DNA from: Bifidobacterium longum subsp. infantis ATCC 15697 = JCM 1222 = DSM 20088
Lineage (GTDB): Bacteria > Actinomycetota > Actinomycetes > Actinomycetales > Bifidobacteriaceae
Length of the DNA: 64,000 bases
Assembly: GCF_000269965.1 (NCBI RefSeq)
Contig: NC_017219.1
Span: 124,001 to 188,000, forward strand
Reading direction: 5' to 3'
This document shows positions 1 to 9,376 of the stretch, in pieces (the stretch's first letter is position 1; every line of letters starts with the position of its first letter). Below the pieces are notes generated by a model. It saw only the letters and a list, made by a program, of their open reading frames with translations. It made no database searches and was not told where the DNA came from. Made by a program: the position numbers and the translations under genes.

Positions 1-140
1 TCGGTCTTGCGCTCGCCGTGATCGGCATGATCGCCGCCGCGTTCGATCTCATTCCGGTCGTCGTCGGCGCATTCCTCCAGGAGGCCATCGACGTGGTGAG
101 CATCCTCTGGGGCCTCACCGCCCTGATCGATCGAGATTAG
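1..140 (+). CDS. Heavy-metal P-type ATPase, C-terminal end (partial)
   Basis: Only the last 45 codons are in the window; the frame starts at base 3 and stops with TAG at 138-140. The peptide has two hydrophobic helices and the stretch GAFLQEAIDVV followed by a short polar tail. P1B-type metal-transporting ATPases usually end with a GA-LQE--DV motif just before their last membrane helix, so this is probably the C-terminus of a metal efflux or uptake ATPase in the membrane. The metal cannot be judged from this fragment. A strong terminator follows at once, separating it from the urea cluster. Confidence 0.7.
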   Translation, partial: GLALAVIGMIAAAFDLIPVVVGAFLQEAIDVVSILWGLTALIDRD

Positions 141-172
141 GGGACACGGCCCGCCGCGTACCGCGACATGGA

Positions 173-222
173 GCCGGCCGCCGCACCGATCGCATATCGG
201 TGCGGCGGCCGGCTTGTTTTTT
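173..222 (+). terminator. Rho-independent terminator after the P-type ATPase
   Basis: A perfect 18-bp GC-rich stem (gccggccgccgcaccgat and its complement) with a 5-nt loop is followed by a T-rich tract (ttgttttttg). It closes the upstream transcription unit. Confidence 0.9.
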
Positions 223-364
223 GTCGTCGCTCTTCTTGCGTTCATGCCGTAAGGCCCGTTCCGGGCGATGCCGATGCCGCCCGTCTCGAAGCGCGGAACC
301 GCGCCCGTCGGCATCCGGGCGAAATCCATCCCCGTATATTCCCTTGTGAACACAGGGTTTTCGG

Positions 365-383
365 CGTCTCGTTAACGAAGACG
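365..383. promoter_or_regulatory. Palindrome upstream of the urea transporter operon
   Basis: The centre CGTTAACG is a perfect 8-bp palindrome and is flanked by CGTCT and AGACG arms; another GAGACG follows at about 391-396. It lies about 110 bases before the urtA start, in the 268-base stretch between the terminator and urtA that otherwise holds no gene. It may be an operator for a nitrogen regulator. The regulator is not identifiable from sequence. Confidence 0.35.
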
Positions 384-490
384 TCATACGTGAGACGTTT
401 TGGAAACACAAGGGCAACACGACGCGCGAAAGGGGTTGGGATAAATGGGCATGTAACTGCTTGGGCGTCGTGCGAGAGAGGAACAGGCGT

Positions 491-1792
491 ATGGCGAAGT
501 TGGGAATGATGCGACCGGTCGTGGCCGCTATGGTGCTCGCCGCGGTGGTCGCCTTGACCAGTGGCTGTGGCTGGGGCCGCACCGTGGCCGACAGAAAGGC
601 CATGGAATCCGATGGCTCCGGCACTCCTGCGCAAAGCTGTGTGGATACCAGCGCAAAGAGCATCGCCATCGGTTTCGTGAACTCGCTGAGCGGCACCATG
701 GCCCTCTCTGAGAAGACCGTGTCCGATTCGCTGCATATGGCGGTCGATGAGATCAACGCCAAGGGCGGTGTGCTCGGCAAGAAATTGGAAGTCGTGCAAC
801 AGGACGGCAAGTCCGAACCGGCGGTGTTCGCGGAGAAAGCCAAGACCCTGATTGAAAAGAACTGCGTGGCGGCGGTGTTCGGCGGATGGACTTCCGCGTC
901 CCGCAAAGCCATGAAGCCGGTGTTCGAAGCGGACGACGCGCTGCTGTTCTATCCGCTGCAGTATGAAGGCATGGAGGCCAGCCCCAATATCTTCTATACG
1001 GGTGCGGCGCCGAACCAGCAGATCGTTCCCGCTCTCGACTATCTCAAGGAGCAAGGCCGCAGAAGGCTGTTCCTTGTGGGATCCGATTATGTGTTCCCCC
1101 AAACCGCGAACCGCATCGTGCGCGCCTATGCGAAACACAATGGCATGCAGATCGTCGGAGAGGAATACACGCCGATGGGTGCCACGGACTTCAGCACCAT
1201 CGTCAATAAGCTCAAGGCCTCGGGGGCTGACGCCGTGGTCAACACGCTGAACGGTGATTCCAACGTCGCGTTCTTCAAGGAATACAAGGCGTCGGGTCTG
1301 CAGGCGGACAGTCTTCCCGTCATCTCCATGTCCATCGCGGAAGAAGAAGTCGCCTCGATCGGCCCGGACAATGTCAAAGGCCAGTTGACCGCATGGAACT
1401 ACTACCAGACTTTGGGCGACGAGGAAAACAGGACCTTCGTGAAGGATTTCAAAGCCAGGTACGGGCATGACAGACCGACCTCGGACCCGATGGAATCCGC
1501 CTACACCTCCGTGTACCTGTGGAAGGAAATGGTCGAGAAGGCGAAGAGCTTCGCCGTGGATGACGTAAAGCGCGCCGCCGGCGGCATCACGTTCGATGCC
1601 CCCGAAGGCACGGTCACCGTCGATGGCGAAAACCACCACATCTACAAGACGTCGTATATCGGCCGGATCGGCGATGATCGCCTGATCCATACCGTGTGGA
1701 AGTCCGATGGCCCCATCAAGCCCGATCCGTATCTCAAGGCGTATGCGTGGGCCGGGAGCCTGCAGAGTCCGGGTTTGGATTCATCCAAGTGA
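491..1792 (+). CDS. urtA: Urea ABC transporter substrate-binding lipoprotein UrtA
   Basis: Extracytoplasmic urea-binding component of the Urt transporter, 433 residues. The N-terminus is a lipoprotein signal: basic start, hydrophobic stretch, and lipobox LTSGC, so the mature protein should be anchored through the Cys at about residue 28. The body matches the periplasmic-binding type I fold of the branched-chain amino acid/amide group (IAIGFVNSLSGTMALSE near the mature start). ATG 491 is chosen because GAGAGGAA lies just upstream; a TTG at 461 in the same frame has no good ribosome site. It heads urtABCDE, which runs into the nickel and urease genes, so urea rather than an amino acid is the likely ligand. 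Its 3' end is duplicated in tandem. Confidence 0.93.
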   Translation: MAKLGMMRPVVAAMVLAAVVALTSGCGWGRTVADRKAMESDGSGTPAQSCVDTSAKSIAIGFVNSLSGTMALSEKTVSDSLHMAVDEINAKGGVLGKKLEVVQQDGKSEPAVFAEKAKTLIEKNCVAAVFGGWTSASRKAMKPVFEADDALLFYPLQYEGMEASPNIFYTGAAPNQQIVPALDYLKEQGRRRLFLVGSDYVFPQTANRIVRAYAKHNGMQIVGEEYTPMGATDFSTIVNKLKASGADAVVNTLNGDSNVAFFKEYKASGLQADSLPVISMSIAEEEVASIGPDNVKGQLTAWNYYQTLGDEENRTFVKDFKARYGHDRPTSDPMESAYTSVYLWKEMVEKAKSFAVDDVKRAAGGITFDAPEGTVTVDGENHHIYKTSYIGRIGDDRLIHTVWKSDGPIKPDPYLKAYAWAGSLQSPGLDSSK

Positions 1793-2028
1793 GTGAAGGG
1801 AGAAGGAGGGATGAACATGCTTGCACCGCGGATTGTCGAGGGACTGCCAAGCGGCTCGATATGGTCCCAGCAGGCCCGATTCGTATCTCAAGGCGTATGC
1901 GTGGGCCGGGAGCCTGCAGAGCCCGGGTTCGGATTCGTCCAAGTGAATAAAAGGAGATAAAGGGATGAACATGCTTGTACCGCAGCTGGTCGCGGGATTG
2001 TCCAATGGCTCGATACTGCTTCTGGCGG
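1721..2028 (+). repeat. 154-bp imperfect tandem duplication spanning the urtA-urtB junction
   Basis: Bases 1721-1874 and 1875-2028 align without gaps at an offset of exactly 154. Each copy carries the last codons of urtA, its stop region, a ribosome site and the first codons of urtB. Copies have diverged by scattered substitutions. Because 154 is not a multiple of three, the first copy of the urtB start runs out of frame into the second copy. Confidence 0.9.
1811..1960 (+). pseudogene. Vestigial duplicated urtB start reading into copied urtA tail
   Basis: ATG 1811 matches the true urtB ATG at 1965 and has a strong ribosome site (AGAAGGAGGG). The first about 18 codons resemble urtB (MNML-P--V-GL--GSI), then the frame enters the second copy of the urtA tail out of frame and ends at TAA 1958-1960, four bases before urtB. 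It could still be translated as a 49-residue peptide and might couple translation to urtB, but nothing suggests a function of its own. Confidence 0.6.
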
Positions 2029-2849
2029 CGCTCGGGCTGTCGTTGACCTTCGGGCAGATGGGCGTGATCAACAACGCGCATGGCGAATTCATGATGGCCG
2101 GTGCGTACACGGCGTACGTCATGAGCACGGTCTTCGCCAGCAAGACGCTTGCACTGGGCCTCGCGCTGGTCGCCGGTTTCGTGGTCGCGGGTCTGCTCGG
2201 CCTGCTGCTGGACGTGCTGCTGCTTTCGCGTATGCGCACCCGTCCTTTGGACACGTTGCTGGTCACATTCGGCGTTTCGCTGGTGCTGCAGCAGGTGGCG
2301 CGAGACATCTTCGGCTCCACGGGCGTCTATGCCCAAGCGCCGGAAGCGCTGACCGAGCCGGTCACGTTGTTCGGGTACGATTTCCCGGCATCGAGGCTGT
2401 TCATCTTCGTGGTGTCGGTGGTGTGCGTGGCCGCATTGTACGCGGTGCTGAAGTTCACGCCGCTGGGACGCCGTATCCGTGCAACCGCCGAAAACCGCGA
2501 TCTTGCCGAGGTCTCCGGAATCTCCACCGCAACGGTGGATCACCTGACCTTCTTCATCGGATCCGGTATCGCCGGTATCGCCGGTGTGGCTTTGAGCCTG
2601 CTCAACTCCATCAGCTATAACTTCGGTACCTCGTTCATCGTGCAGGCGTTCCTTGTGGTCGTCGCCGGAGGCGTCGGACAGCTCAAGGGCGCCGTCATCG
2701 CATCCTTCGCGCTTGGCCTGTGCCAGTCCGCGATCGAGTTGCCGACCTCGTCGTCCATCGCGCAGATGTCCATTTTCCTGATCGTGGTGATCTTCCTGCA
2801 GTTCCGTCCTCAAGGTCTGGTCGCGGTCCGTTCCAGGAATCTGGCATAA
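1965..2849 (+). CDS. urtB: Urea ABC transporter permease UrtB
   Basis: Membrane subunit of the urea importer, 294 residues, of the LivH-type permease family. Several hydrophobic helices are visible, and the stretch GQMGVINNAHGEFMMAGAY is typical of the family. The pair with UrtC forms the translocation channel. ATG 1965 has the ribosome site AAAGGAGATAAAGGG; a decayed copy of the same start lies 154 bases upstream. It is followed after 21 bases by urtC in the same direction. Confidence 0.92.
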   Translation: MNMLVPQLVAGLSNGSILLLAALGLSLTFGQMGVINNAHGEFMMAGAYTAYVMSTVFASKTLALGLALVAGFVVAGLLGLLLDVLLLSRMRTRPLDTLLVTFGVSLVLQQVARDIFGSTGVYAQAPEALTEPVTLFGYDFPASRLFIFVVSVVCVAALYAVLKFTPLGRRIRATAENRDLAEVSGISTATVDHLTFFIGSGIAGIAGVALSLLNSISYNFGTSFIVQAFLVVVAGGVGQLKGAVIASFALGLCQSAIELPTSSSIAQMSIFLIVVIFLQFRPQGLVAVRSRNLA

Positions 2850-2870
2850 GGCAAGAAGGGAGTGCATGTT

Positions 2871-3986
2871 ATGGGATCTGTTGCCGCATTCGTCACCAAG
2901 TACCGTTCATGGATCGGTTCCATCGCCGCCGTCGCGTTGATCATCCTCGCGCCGACGGTCATGAGCGCGTACAGTCTGGGGCTGTTGTCCAAATATCTGT
3001 GTTACGCGATGGTCGCGGTCGGCATTGGCCTGGCATGGGGGCAGGGAGGCATGCTGACCTTGGGTCAGGGACTGTTCTTCGGACTCGGCGCCTATGTGAT
3101 GGCCATCCACCTGAAGATCGAAGAACTCGGTCCAGACGCGGTTCCCGACTTCATGGCACAGTACGGCATCGACAGACTTCCCGGATTCTGGGAGCTTTTC
3201 CGCAATCCGGTCGTCACCATCATCGGCGTCGCCGTGGTGCCGGGTGCCGTTGCGGCGGCCCTCGGTTGGGCCGTGTTCGGCAGAGGCGTGCGTGGCGCCT
3301 ACTTCGCGATCCTTTCCCAAGCGTTGGTCGCCGCGTTCGCCGTGCTGCTTGTTGGCCAGTCCAAGACCACGGGCGGCACCAATGGCCTGAACGACTTCTC
3401 CGGTTTCTTCGGCTACGATTTGACCGACCCGGCCAACAAAAGGATGATCTACTACATTTGCGCGTTCTGCGTGCTGGGCATGGTGCTCATCGCCGATTGG
3501 ATTCGTCATTCATTCATGGGCGAGCTCATCATCGGCGTGCGGGACCAGGAGAACCGTATGAAGTTCCTCGGCTACAATCCCGCTTCCATCAAAGTGTTCA
3601 CGTTCTCCCTCGCGGCCGTGTTCGCGGGCATCGGCGGCGCCATGTTCGTACCGGTCGTCGGCATCATCTCCCCCTCCGACATCGATGTGATTCCATCCAT
3701 CATGATGCTTGCCGGCGTGGTGATCGGGGGAAGAAGCACCTTGCTTGGTCCGGTCATCGGCACGCTGATCATTCGATTCGCCGAAACGCAGCTCTCCGAG
3801 GCCTGCCCGTCCGTTTGGACGTACGTCGAAGGCGCGATCTTCATCCTGGTCATCGCCTTCGCCCCGATGGGCCTTGGCCAGATCAGGAACTTCCGTCCAT
3901 GGCTGGCCGGAAGGCTCGGCCATGATGGCGTGAAGGCCACGGTGCCGAACGAGGCGGCAACGACCACAAAGGCGGTGAACGCATGA
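2871..3986 (+). CDS. urtC: Urea ABC transporter permease UrtC
   Basis: Second membrane subunit, 371 residues, of the LivM-type permease family. GQGGMLTLGQGLFFGLGAYVMA near residue 55 and EPYR-like loop region (GVRDQENRMKFLGYNP) are family hallmarks, the latter being the site that contacts the ATPases. ATG 2871 is chosen for its spacing from AGAAGGGAG; a GTG at 2862 in frame is too close to that site. The stop overlaps the urtD start by four bases (ATGA), showing translational coupling. Confidence 0.92.
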   Translation: MGSVAAFVTKYRSWIGSIAAVALIILAPTVMSAYSLGLLSKYLCYAMVAVGIGLAWGQGGMLTLGQGLFFGLGAYVMAIHLKIEELGPDAVPDFMAQYGIDRLPGFWELFRNPVVTIIGVAVVPGAVAAALGWAVFGRGVRGAYFAILSQALVAAFAVLLVGQSKTTGGTNGLNDFSGFFGYDLTDPANKRMIYYICAFCVLGMVLIADWIRHSFMGELIIGVRDQENRMKFLGYNPASIKVFTFSLAAVFAGIGGAMFVPVVGIISPSDIDVIPSIMMLAGVVIGGRSTLLGPVIGTLIIRFAETQLSEACPSVWTYVEGAIFILVIAFAPMGLGQIRNFRPWLAGRLGHDGVKATVPNEAATTTKAVNA

Positions 3987-4900
3987 GCGACGAAAACAAG
4001 ACCGAGGGCGCCGAGCTGGATCAGCTGCGCGATGAGATGCGCAGGATGCGCGATGAAGCCAGACGCTTCCGCGATGAGGCCGCCAGGATGAAGGCCGAGA
4101 TCGCCAGGGAGCGCCAGGAGCTTGCGAGCCAGCTCGCGACCCTGGACGCCCAGGGCGGCCAATGGAACGACTACCTCGAAATCCGTGGATTGCATGTCGA
4201 ATTCGACGGGTTCGTGGCGGTCAAGGATATCGACCTGACCGTCATGCACGGTGATCTGAGGTTCCTGATCGGTCCGAACGGCGCCGGGAAGACCACGATC
4301 ATCGATGCCATCACCGGACTGGTGCCGGCCGCAGGCTCGGCCATGTTTGGAGGGGAGGAGCTTATCGGACGCAAGCCGAACGATATCGTCCGGCTGGGGG
4401 TCGGCCGCACCTTCCAGACGGCCTCCGTCGTGGAAGAGCTGTCCGTGCTGCAGAATCTGCAGCTCGCCGAAGGCCTGCACAAGAAGATGTCGGAATTATT
4501 CAGAAGAACCGAGGGAGCGTCGCGCAACATCCAGAGCATCATGGAAGTGTGCGGTCTCGTCGGCGATGCGGATAAGACGGCGGGTATTCTGCCGCACGGC
4601 AAGAAGCAGTGGCTGGAGATCGGCATGCTGCTCGTGCAGGACGCGCGTCTGCTTCTTCTCGATGAACCGGTCGCCGGCATGACGCCGGCGGAACGTCAGG
4701 CCACCGGTGAACTGCTCACGCGCATCAGCCGCAATCGCACGGTCGTCATCGTCGAACACGATATGGATTTCATGCGTCAATTCGCCGACTCGGTCACCGT
4801 GCTCAATCAGGGGCGGATCCTCGCCGAAGGCAGCGTCGAGGACATCCAGAACAACGAGGAAGTGGTCAGAATCTACCTTGGCGGAGGAGAAGATCGATGA
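3983..4900 (+). CDS. urtD: Urea ABC transporter ATPase UrtD with N-terminal coiled coil
   Basis: ATP-hydrolysing subunit, 305 residues. The ABC domain starts near residue 64; the Walker A GPNGAGKTT lies at residues 97-105, and LLLLDEPVAGMTPAE is Walker B plus D-loop. LivG-type ATPases are about 250 residues; this one carries about 55 extra N-terminal residues made of heptad-like charged helix (DQLRDEMRRMRDEARRFRDE and onward), predicted to form a coiled coil. The signature motif is weak: LPHGKKQWLEIGMLL, the form expected for LivG/UrtD. Overlaps urtC and urtE by four bases on each side. Confidence 0.92.
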   Translation: MSDENKTEGAELDQLRDEMRRMRDEARRFRDEAARMKAEIARERQELASQLATLDAQGGQWNDYLEIRGLHVEFDGFVAVKDIDLTVMHGDLRFLIGPNGAGKTTIIDAITGLVPAAGSAMFGGEELIGRKPNDIVRLGVGRTFQTASVVEELSVLQNLQLAEGLHKKMSELFRRTEGASRNIQSIMEVCGLVGDADKTAGILPHGKKQWLEIGMLLVQDARLLLLDEPVAGMTPAERQATGELLTRISRNRTVVIVEHDMDFMRQFADSVTVLNQGRILAEGSVEDIQNNEEVVRIYLGGGEDR

Positions 4901-5607
4901 TGGCAGAGAACATGTTGGAGATCAGGGGGTTAAGCACAGGCTATGGCAAGGTGTCCGTGGTCAACGACATCGACGTGTCCGTCCGCCCCGGTGAGTGGGT
5001 GAGCATCGTCGGCAACAACGGCGCCGGGAAGACCACCCTGTTGAAATCGGTGGTCGGTCTGCTCCCGGCGACCGGTGGATCGATCACCTTCGATGGCGTG
5101 GATGTCACTCGCGTCGCGCCGAACAAACGCATCCGCATGGGAATGGCGTTTGTTCCGCAAGGCCAGCAATCCTTTGGGCAAATGACCGTGGACGAGAATC
5201 TGCGCGTGGTCGCCGACCGTTACGGCGCCGAAGCGCAGAGCCGGTATGACGAAGCGATGGAGGCGTTCCCCGTGCTGAGGGAGTTCGCCGACCGTCGTGC
5301 CGGTCTTCTCTCCGGCGGCCAGCGTCAGCAGCTATCCATTGCGAGGGCGTTGATCACCAGACCGAAGCTGATGATTCTGGACGAGCCCACGGAAGGCATC
5401 CAGCCGAATATCGTGGCGGAGATCCAACGGTCCATCCGTTCGATGGCCGAAGACAAGGGCATCGCCGTGATGCTCGTCGAACAGAAAGTGCAATTCGCGG
5501 TCGAACGTGCGGATCGCTACTATGTTCTCGCCGCAGGCCGGTTCATCGGTGCCGGAGATGGCGGCGTCGGCGCGGTCGGGGAGGCGAAGGACGTCATGCG
5601 CGTCTGA
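4897..5607 (+). CDS. urtE: Urea ABC transporter ATPase UrtE
   Basis: Second ATPase of the urea importer, 236 residues, LivF type. Walker A GNNGAGKTT at residues 39-47, signature LSGGQRQQLSIARAL, Walker B LMILDEPTEGIQP. The gene starts inside the stop of urtD (ATGA overlap) with GGAGGAG upstream. The C-terminal tail is Gly/Val/Ala rich. It is the last gene of the tightly packed urt set; about 206 bases without another gene separate it from the nickel permease. Confidence 0.92.
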   Translation: MMAENMLEIRGLSTGYGKVSVVNDIDVSVRPGEWVSIVGNNGAGKTTLLKSVVGLLPATGGSITFDGVDVTRVAPNKRIRMGMAFVPQGQQSFGQMTVDENLRVVADRYGAEAQSRYDEAMEAFPVLREFADRRAGLLSGGQRQQLSIARALITRPKLMILDEPTEGIQPNIVAEIQRSIRSMAEDKGIAVMLVEQKVQFAVERADRYYVLAAGRFIGAGDGGVGAVGEAKDVMRV

Positions 5608-5813
5608 CGTGCCGGTCGCAGTCGGGCGGGGATACCGGCCGCTCCACGGGCCCGGCAGTCCCGCCCGCGGCTTCGGCCATGATTCGCGGAAACATGGCCG
5701 TAGCCGTGACGTAATACGCGGTCCCTATGGTTACGCCCATAACGGATTCATGGATGGACGGGTCGGCGCGCGGTGCCCGATCCAGGTTCCCGTGACCTGC
5801 AAGGAGAGTGTCA

Positions 5814-6833
5814 GTGAAAGGTCTGCGACGAATCGTGAAGGCGGGATTGCCGTACTATATGGGAACGGCGATGCTGCATATTCTGGGCATCGGCATGCTG
5901 CTCATGGCGGCCGGAACGGCTCCCGTGCTGTTTGGGCTGGGAATGCTCGCCTACACGTTGGGTTTGCGCCACGCGTTCGATGCGGATCACATCGCGGCGA
6001 TCGACAATACCGTGCGCAAGCTTATCCAGCTGAAACGGAACCCGAACGGCGTCGGATTCTTCTTCTCTCTGGGCCATTCGACCATCGTGTTCCTCATGGC
6101 GCTGCTTCTGGGATTGTCGTCCAAGTGGGCTCAGGCGCATATGGCCGTGTTCCAGCAGATCGGCGGATACGTCGGCGCCACGGTCTCCGGGATGTTCCTG
6201 ATCCTCACCGCGGTGTTCAACGCGGTCGTGCTTGTGGACATGGTCCGGGTCTTCCGCTCCATGAAAGGCCATCGCAAGGATTACGACGACAACGCGTTCA
6301 GCGCGATGCTCGACTCGCGAGGTTTCATCAACAGAATCTTCGGCAGGCTGTTCGCCTTCGTGACCAGAAGCTGGCATGTGTATCCGATAGGACTGCTCTT
6401 CGGACTCGGATTCGACACCGCCACCGAAGTCGCGTTGCTGGCCATGTCGGCCGGCGCCACGCAGTCGAACATCCCGCTGTACGGCACGCTTTGCCTTCCG
6501 ATACTGTTCGCTGCGGGCATGAATCTCATGGACACCACGGATTCGGTGATGATGTCCAGCGCATACGAGTGGGCTTTCGACACGCCGGTGCGCAAGGTCT
6601 ACTACAACCTGACCATCACCTCCGCTTCGGTGCTTGCCGCGGTGATGATCGGCGTGGTCGAACTGTTGCAGGTCATCGCCACGGCCATGAATCTTCGGAG
6701 CGGATTCTGGAACTGGGTGCAGGGAATCGACTTCAATTACCTCGGTTATGCGATGGTCGTGCTGTTCATCGGTTTCTGGCTCGTCTCGGTGCTGATCTGG
6801 AAATACGGCAAGGTCGAGCAGCATTGGGCGTGA
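5814..6833 (+). CDS. NiCoT-family nickel/cobalt permease
   Basis: Integral membrane permease of 339 residues that should supply Ni2+ for urease. The NiCoT signature RHAFDADHIAAIDN lies at residues 52-65, and the second and third family motifs are visible as FFSLGHSTIVF and LLFGLGFDTATEVALL. GTG 5814 is chosen because AAGGAG is 7 bases upstream; GTG 5808 is too close to that site. Position between urtE and the urease structural genes supports nickel rather than cobalt, but the sequence alone does not settle this. Confidence 0.9.
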   Translation: MKGLRRIVKAGLPYYMGTAMLHILGIGMLLMAAGTAPVLFGLGMLAYTLGLRHAFDADHIAAIDNTVRKLIQLKRNPNGVGFFFSLGHSTIVFLMALLLGLSSKWAQAHMAVFQQIGGYVGATVSGMFLILTAVFNAVVLVDMVRVFRSMKGHRKDYDDNAFSAMLDSRGFINRIFGRLFAFVTRSWHVYPIGLLFGLGFDTATEVALLAMSAGATQSNIPLYGTLCLPILFAAGMNLMDTTDSVMMSSAYEWAFDTPVRKVYYNLTITSASVLAAVMIGVVELLQVIATAMNLRSGFWNWVQGIDFNYLGYAMVVLFIGFWLVSVLIWKYGKVEQHWA

Positions 6834-6941
6834 CCATCGCCGCCACGCGATCCGCGGCATCATCGGCGTGCGGGCGAGGAGAATCCTCTCGCGCACGCGC
6901 AACGGCAACACTGTGAGGCAATCAACGACAAGGGGTCGAAT

Positions 6942-7640
6942 ATGAGACTGACGCCAAGGGAAACCGATAAGCTGCTCCTCCATCTGGCGGGGGAGTTGGC
7001 CAAGGAGCGAAGGGGCAGGGGGGTGAAGCTCAACTACGCCGAGGCGATAGCGCTCATCAGTTCGGAGGTGATGGAACGCGCCCGCGAAGGCAGGACCGTG
7101 GCGGAGCTCATGCACTATGGGCGCACCATCGTATCCGCGGATGACGTCATGCCCGGTGTCGCCGAGATGATCTCCGAAGTGGAGGTGGAGGTCACCTTCC
7201 CGGACGGCACCAAACTGGTCTCCATCCATGACCCCATCGAGACGACCGAGGAGCTCAAGCCGGGTGAATATATTCTCGCCGATGACGATATCGAGCTCAA
7301 TCCAGACAGCGAGTCCATCGCGCTTGATGTGACCAATACCGCGGATCGCCCGATTCAGGTCGGTTCCCATTTCCACTTCTTCGAGGTCAACAAGTATTTG
7401 AGATTCGATCGCAAGGCCGCATACGGGAAGCATCTTGACATCGCGGCCGGCACCGCCGTGCGCTTCGAACCCGGTGAATCCCACAGGGTCGAACTCGTCG
7501 ATTTCAGGGGCAGCCGTGAAATGCACGGCTTCAACGCGCTGACCGAAGGAAGGCTCGACGATCCCAAGGTGCGCGAGGCGGCGTTCGCCAGAGCCAAGGA
7601 GCAGGGCTTCCTCGGCTTCGATGAGGAAACGGAGGACTGA
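6942..7640 (+). CDS. ureAB: Urease gamma-beta fusion subunit
   Basis: Structural subunit of urease (urea to ammonia and carbamate), 232 residues. Residues 1 to about 100 match the gamma subunit ([25 protein letters not shown]), and about 110 to 232 match the beta subunit ([36 protein letters not shown]). Most bacteria encode these as two polypeptides; a fusion is known from Helicobacter and some actinobacteria. ureC starts two bases after its stop. ATG 6942 follows AAGGGG. Confidence 0.95.
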   Translation: MRLTPRETDKLLLHLAGELAKERRGRGVKLNYAEAIALISSEVMERAREGRTVAELMHYGRTIVSADDVMPGVAEMISEVEVEVTFPDGTKLVSIHDPIETTEELKPGEYILADDDIELNPDSESIALDVTNTADRPIQVGSHFHFFEVNKYLRFDRKAAYGKHLDIAAGTAVRFEPGESHRVELVDFRGSREMHGFNALTEGRLDDPKVREAAFARAKEQGFLGFDEETED

Positions 7641-7642
7641 AC

Positions 7643-9364
7643 ATGAGAACCATCACCAGAAGCGACTATGCGGGCATGTTCGGGCCGACCACCGGCGATC
7701 GGGTGCGCTTGGGGGATACGGGTCTGCTGATCGAGGTCGAGAAGGATTACGCGCGTTATGGCGATGAATTGAAATTCGGCGGCGGAAAATCCTTCCGGGA
7801 CGGCATGGGGCAGTCATCCGTCCAGAAGGACTCCGAATCGCCGGACACGGTCATCACCAACGCGCTCGTCGTCGATTACACCGGCATCTACAAAGCGGAT
7901 ATCGGCATCAAGGATGGGAAGATCAGCGCGATCGGCAAGGCCGGCAACCCGCAGACCATGGACGGGGTGACCCCGGGTCTTGCAGTCGGCGCGTGCACGG
8001 AGGCAATCGCCGGTGAAGGGCTCATCCTCACCGCCGGCGGCATCGACACCCATATTCATTTCATCGCGCCGCAGCAAGTCCGCACGGCTCTTGCCGGTGG
8101 CGTCACCACCATGGTCGGCGGCGGCACCGGGCCGGCTGACGGCACCAACGCCACCACATGCTCGCCGGGCGCGTTCCACATCGCCCGCATGATCGAAGCC
8201 GCCGAAGCCATGCCGGTGAACATCGCGTATCTGGGCAAAGGCAACGGATCATCGCCGGAACCATTGCGCGAGCAGATTCGTGCGGGAGCGGCCGGATTGA
8301 AGATCCACGAGGATTGGGGCGCGACCCCGGCCGTCATCGACACGTGCCTCGGTGTCGCCGACGACATGGACGTGCAGGTGGCCATCCATACGGACACCCT
8401 GAATGAGGGAGGATGCGTCGAAGACACCATCGCCGCATTCAAGGGCCGGACCATCCACACCTATCACACCGAAGGGGCGGGCGGCGGCCACGCGCCCGAC
8501 ATCATCCGCGCGGCCAGTTTCCCCAACGTGCTCCCGAGCTCCACGAACCCGACCATGCCGTTCACCCGTAACACCATCGATGAACATCTCGACATGATGA
8601 TGGTCACGCATCATCTTGACCGCAATGTGCCGGAAGACATCGCCTTCGCCGATTCGCGTATTCGCCCCGAGACCATCGGGGCCGAGGATGTGCTTCATGA
8701 CCTTGGGCTGATCTCCATGATGAGTTCGGACTCGCAGGCCATGGGACGGGTCGGAGAGGTCATCACCCGTACCTGGCAGACGGCCGACAAGATGAAAAAG
8801 CAACGCGGCCCGCTCCCCGAGGATGCGCACGACGACAACCGCAACGACAATTTCCGTGTGAAGCGGTACGTGTCGAAATACACCATCAATCCGGCCATCA
8901 CGCACGGCATCTCCGACTACGTCGGTTCCGTCGAAGTCGGGAAAATGGCCGATCTGGTGCTTTGGCAGCCGGCGCTGTTCGGCGCCAAACCGGAGATGAT
9001 CATCAAGGGAGGATCGATCCTCCATGCGCGTATGGGCGACGCGAATGCGTCCATACCTACTCCCGAGCCGGTGCTGTACCGCGACATGTTCGGCGCGATG
9101 GGCAAAGCCTTGGGCTCCTCATGCGCCACATTCGTCTCGCAGGCCGCCCATGACGACGACATCGCCGGCCGGCTCGGTCTCGAACGGCAGGTGCTTCCGG
9201 TGCGCCACTGCCGTGGCATCGGTAAGAAGGATCTGAAGTTCAATGACACCATCGCGGATATTCAGGTCAACCCCGAGACGTTCCAAGTGAGCGTCGACGG
9301 CGAGCCGATTCACAGCGAACCGGTGGCGGAACTGCCGTTGGCGCAGCGGTACTTCCTGTTCTAG
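7643..9364 (+). CDS. ureC: Urease alpha (catalytic) subunit
   Basis: Catalytic nickel subunit, 573 residues, the usual family length. Numbering agrees with Sporosarcina pasteurii UreC: nickel ligands H137, H139, H249, H275 and D363, the carbamylated lysine K220 in GLKIHEDWG, and catalytic H323. One departure is clear: the mobile-flap cysteine 322 of the usual MVCHHLD is threonine here (MVTHHLD; codon ACG at 8606-8608). All metal and catalytic residues are intact, so the enzyme should be active. It overlaps no gene and sits two bases after the gamma-beta fusion. Confidence 0.97.
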   Translation: MRTITRSDYAGMFGPTTGDRVRLGDTGLLIEVEKDYARYGDELKFGGGKSFRDGMGQSSVQKDSESPDTVITNALVVDYTGIYKADIGIKDGKISAIGKAGNPQTMDGVTPGLAVGACTEAIAGEGLILTAGGIDTHIHFIAPQQVRTALAGGVTTMVGGGTGPADGTNATTCSPGAFHIARMIEAAEAMPVNIAYLGKGNGSSPEPLREQIRAGAAGLKIHEDWGATPAVIDTCLGVADDMDVQVAIHTDTLNEGGCVEDTIAAFKGRTIHTYHTEGAGGGHAPDIIRAASFPNVLPSSTNPTMPFTRNTIDEHLDMMMVTHHLDRNVPEDIAFADSRIRPETIGAEDVLHDLGLISMMSSDSQAMGRVGEVITRTWQTADKMKKQRGPLPEDAHDDNRNDNFRVKRYVSKYTINPAITHGISDYVGSVEVGKMADLVLWQPALFGAKPEMIIKGGSILHARMGDANASIPTPEPVLYRDMFGAMGKALGSSCATFVSQAAHDDDIAGRLGLERQVLPVRHCRGIGKKDLKFNDTIADIQVNPETFQVSVDGEPIHSEPVAELPLAQRYFLF

Positions 9365-9376
9365 GCGTCGAAGAAC

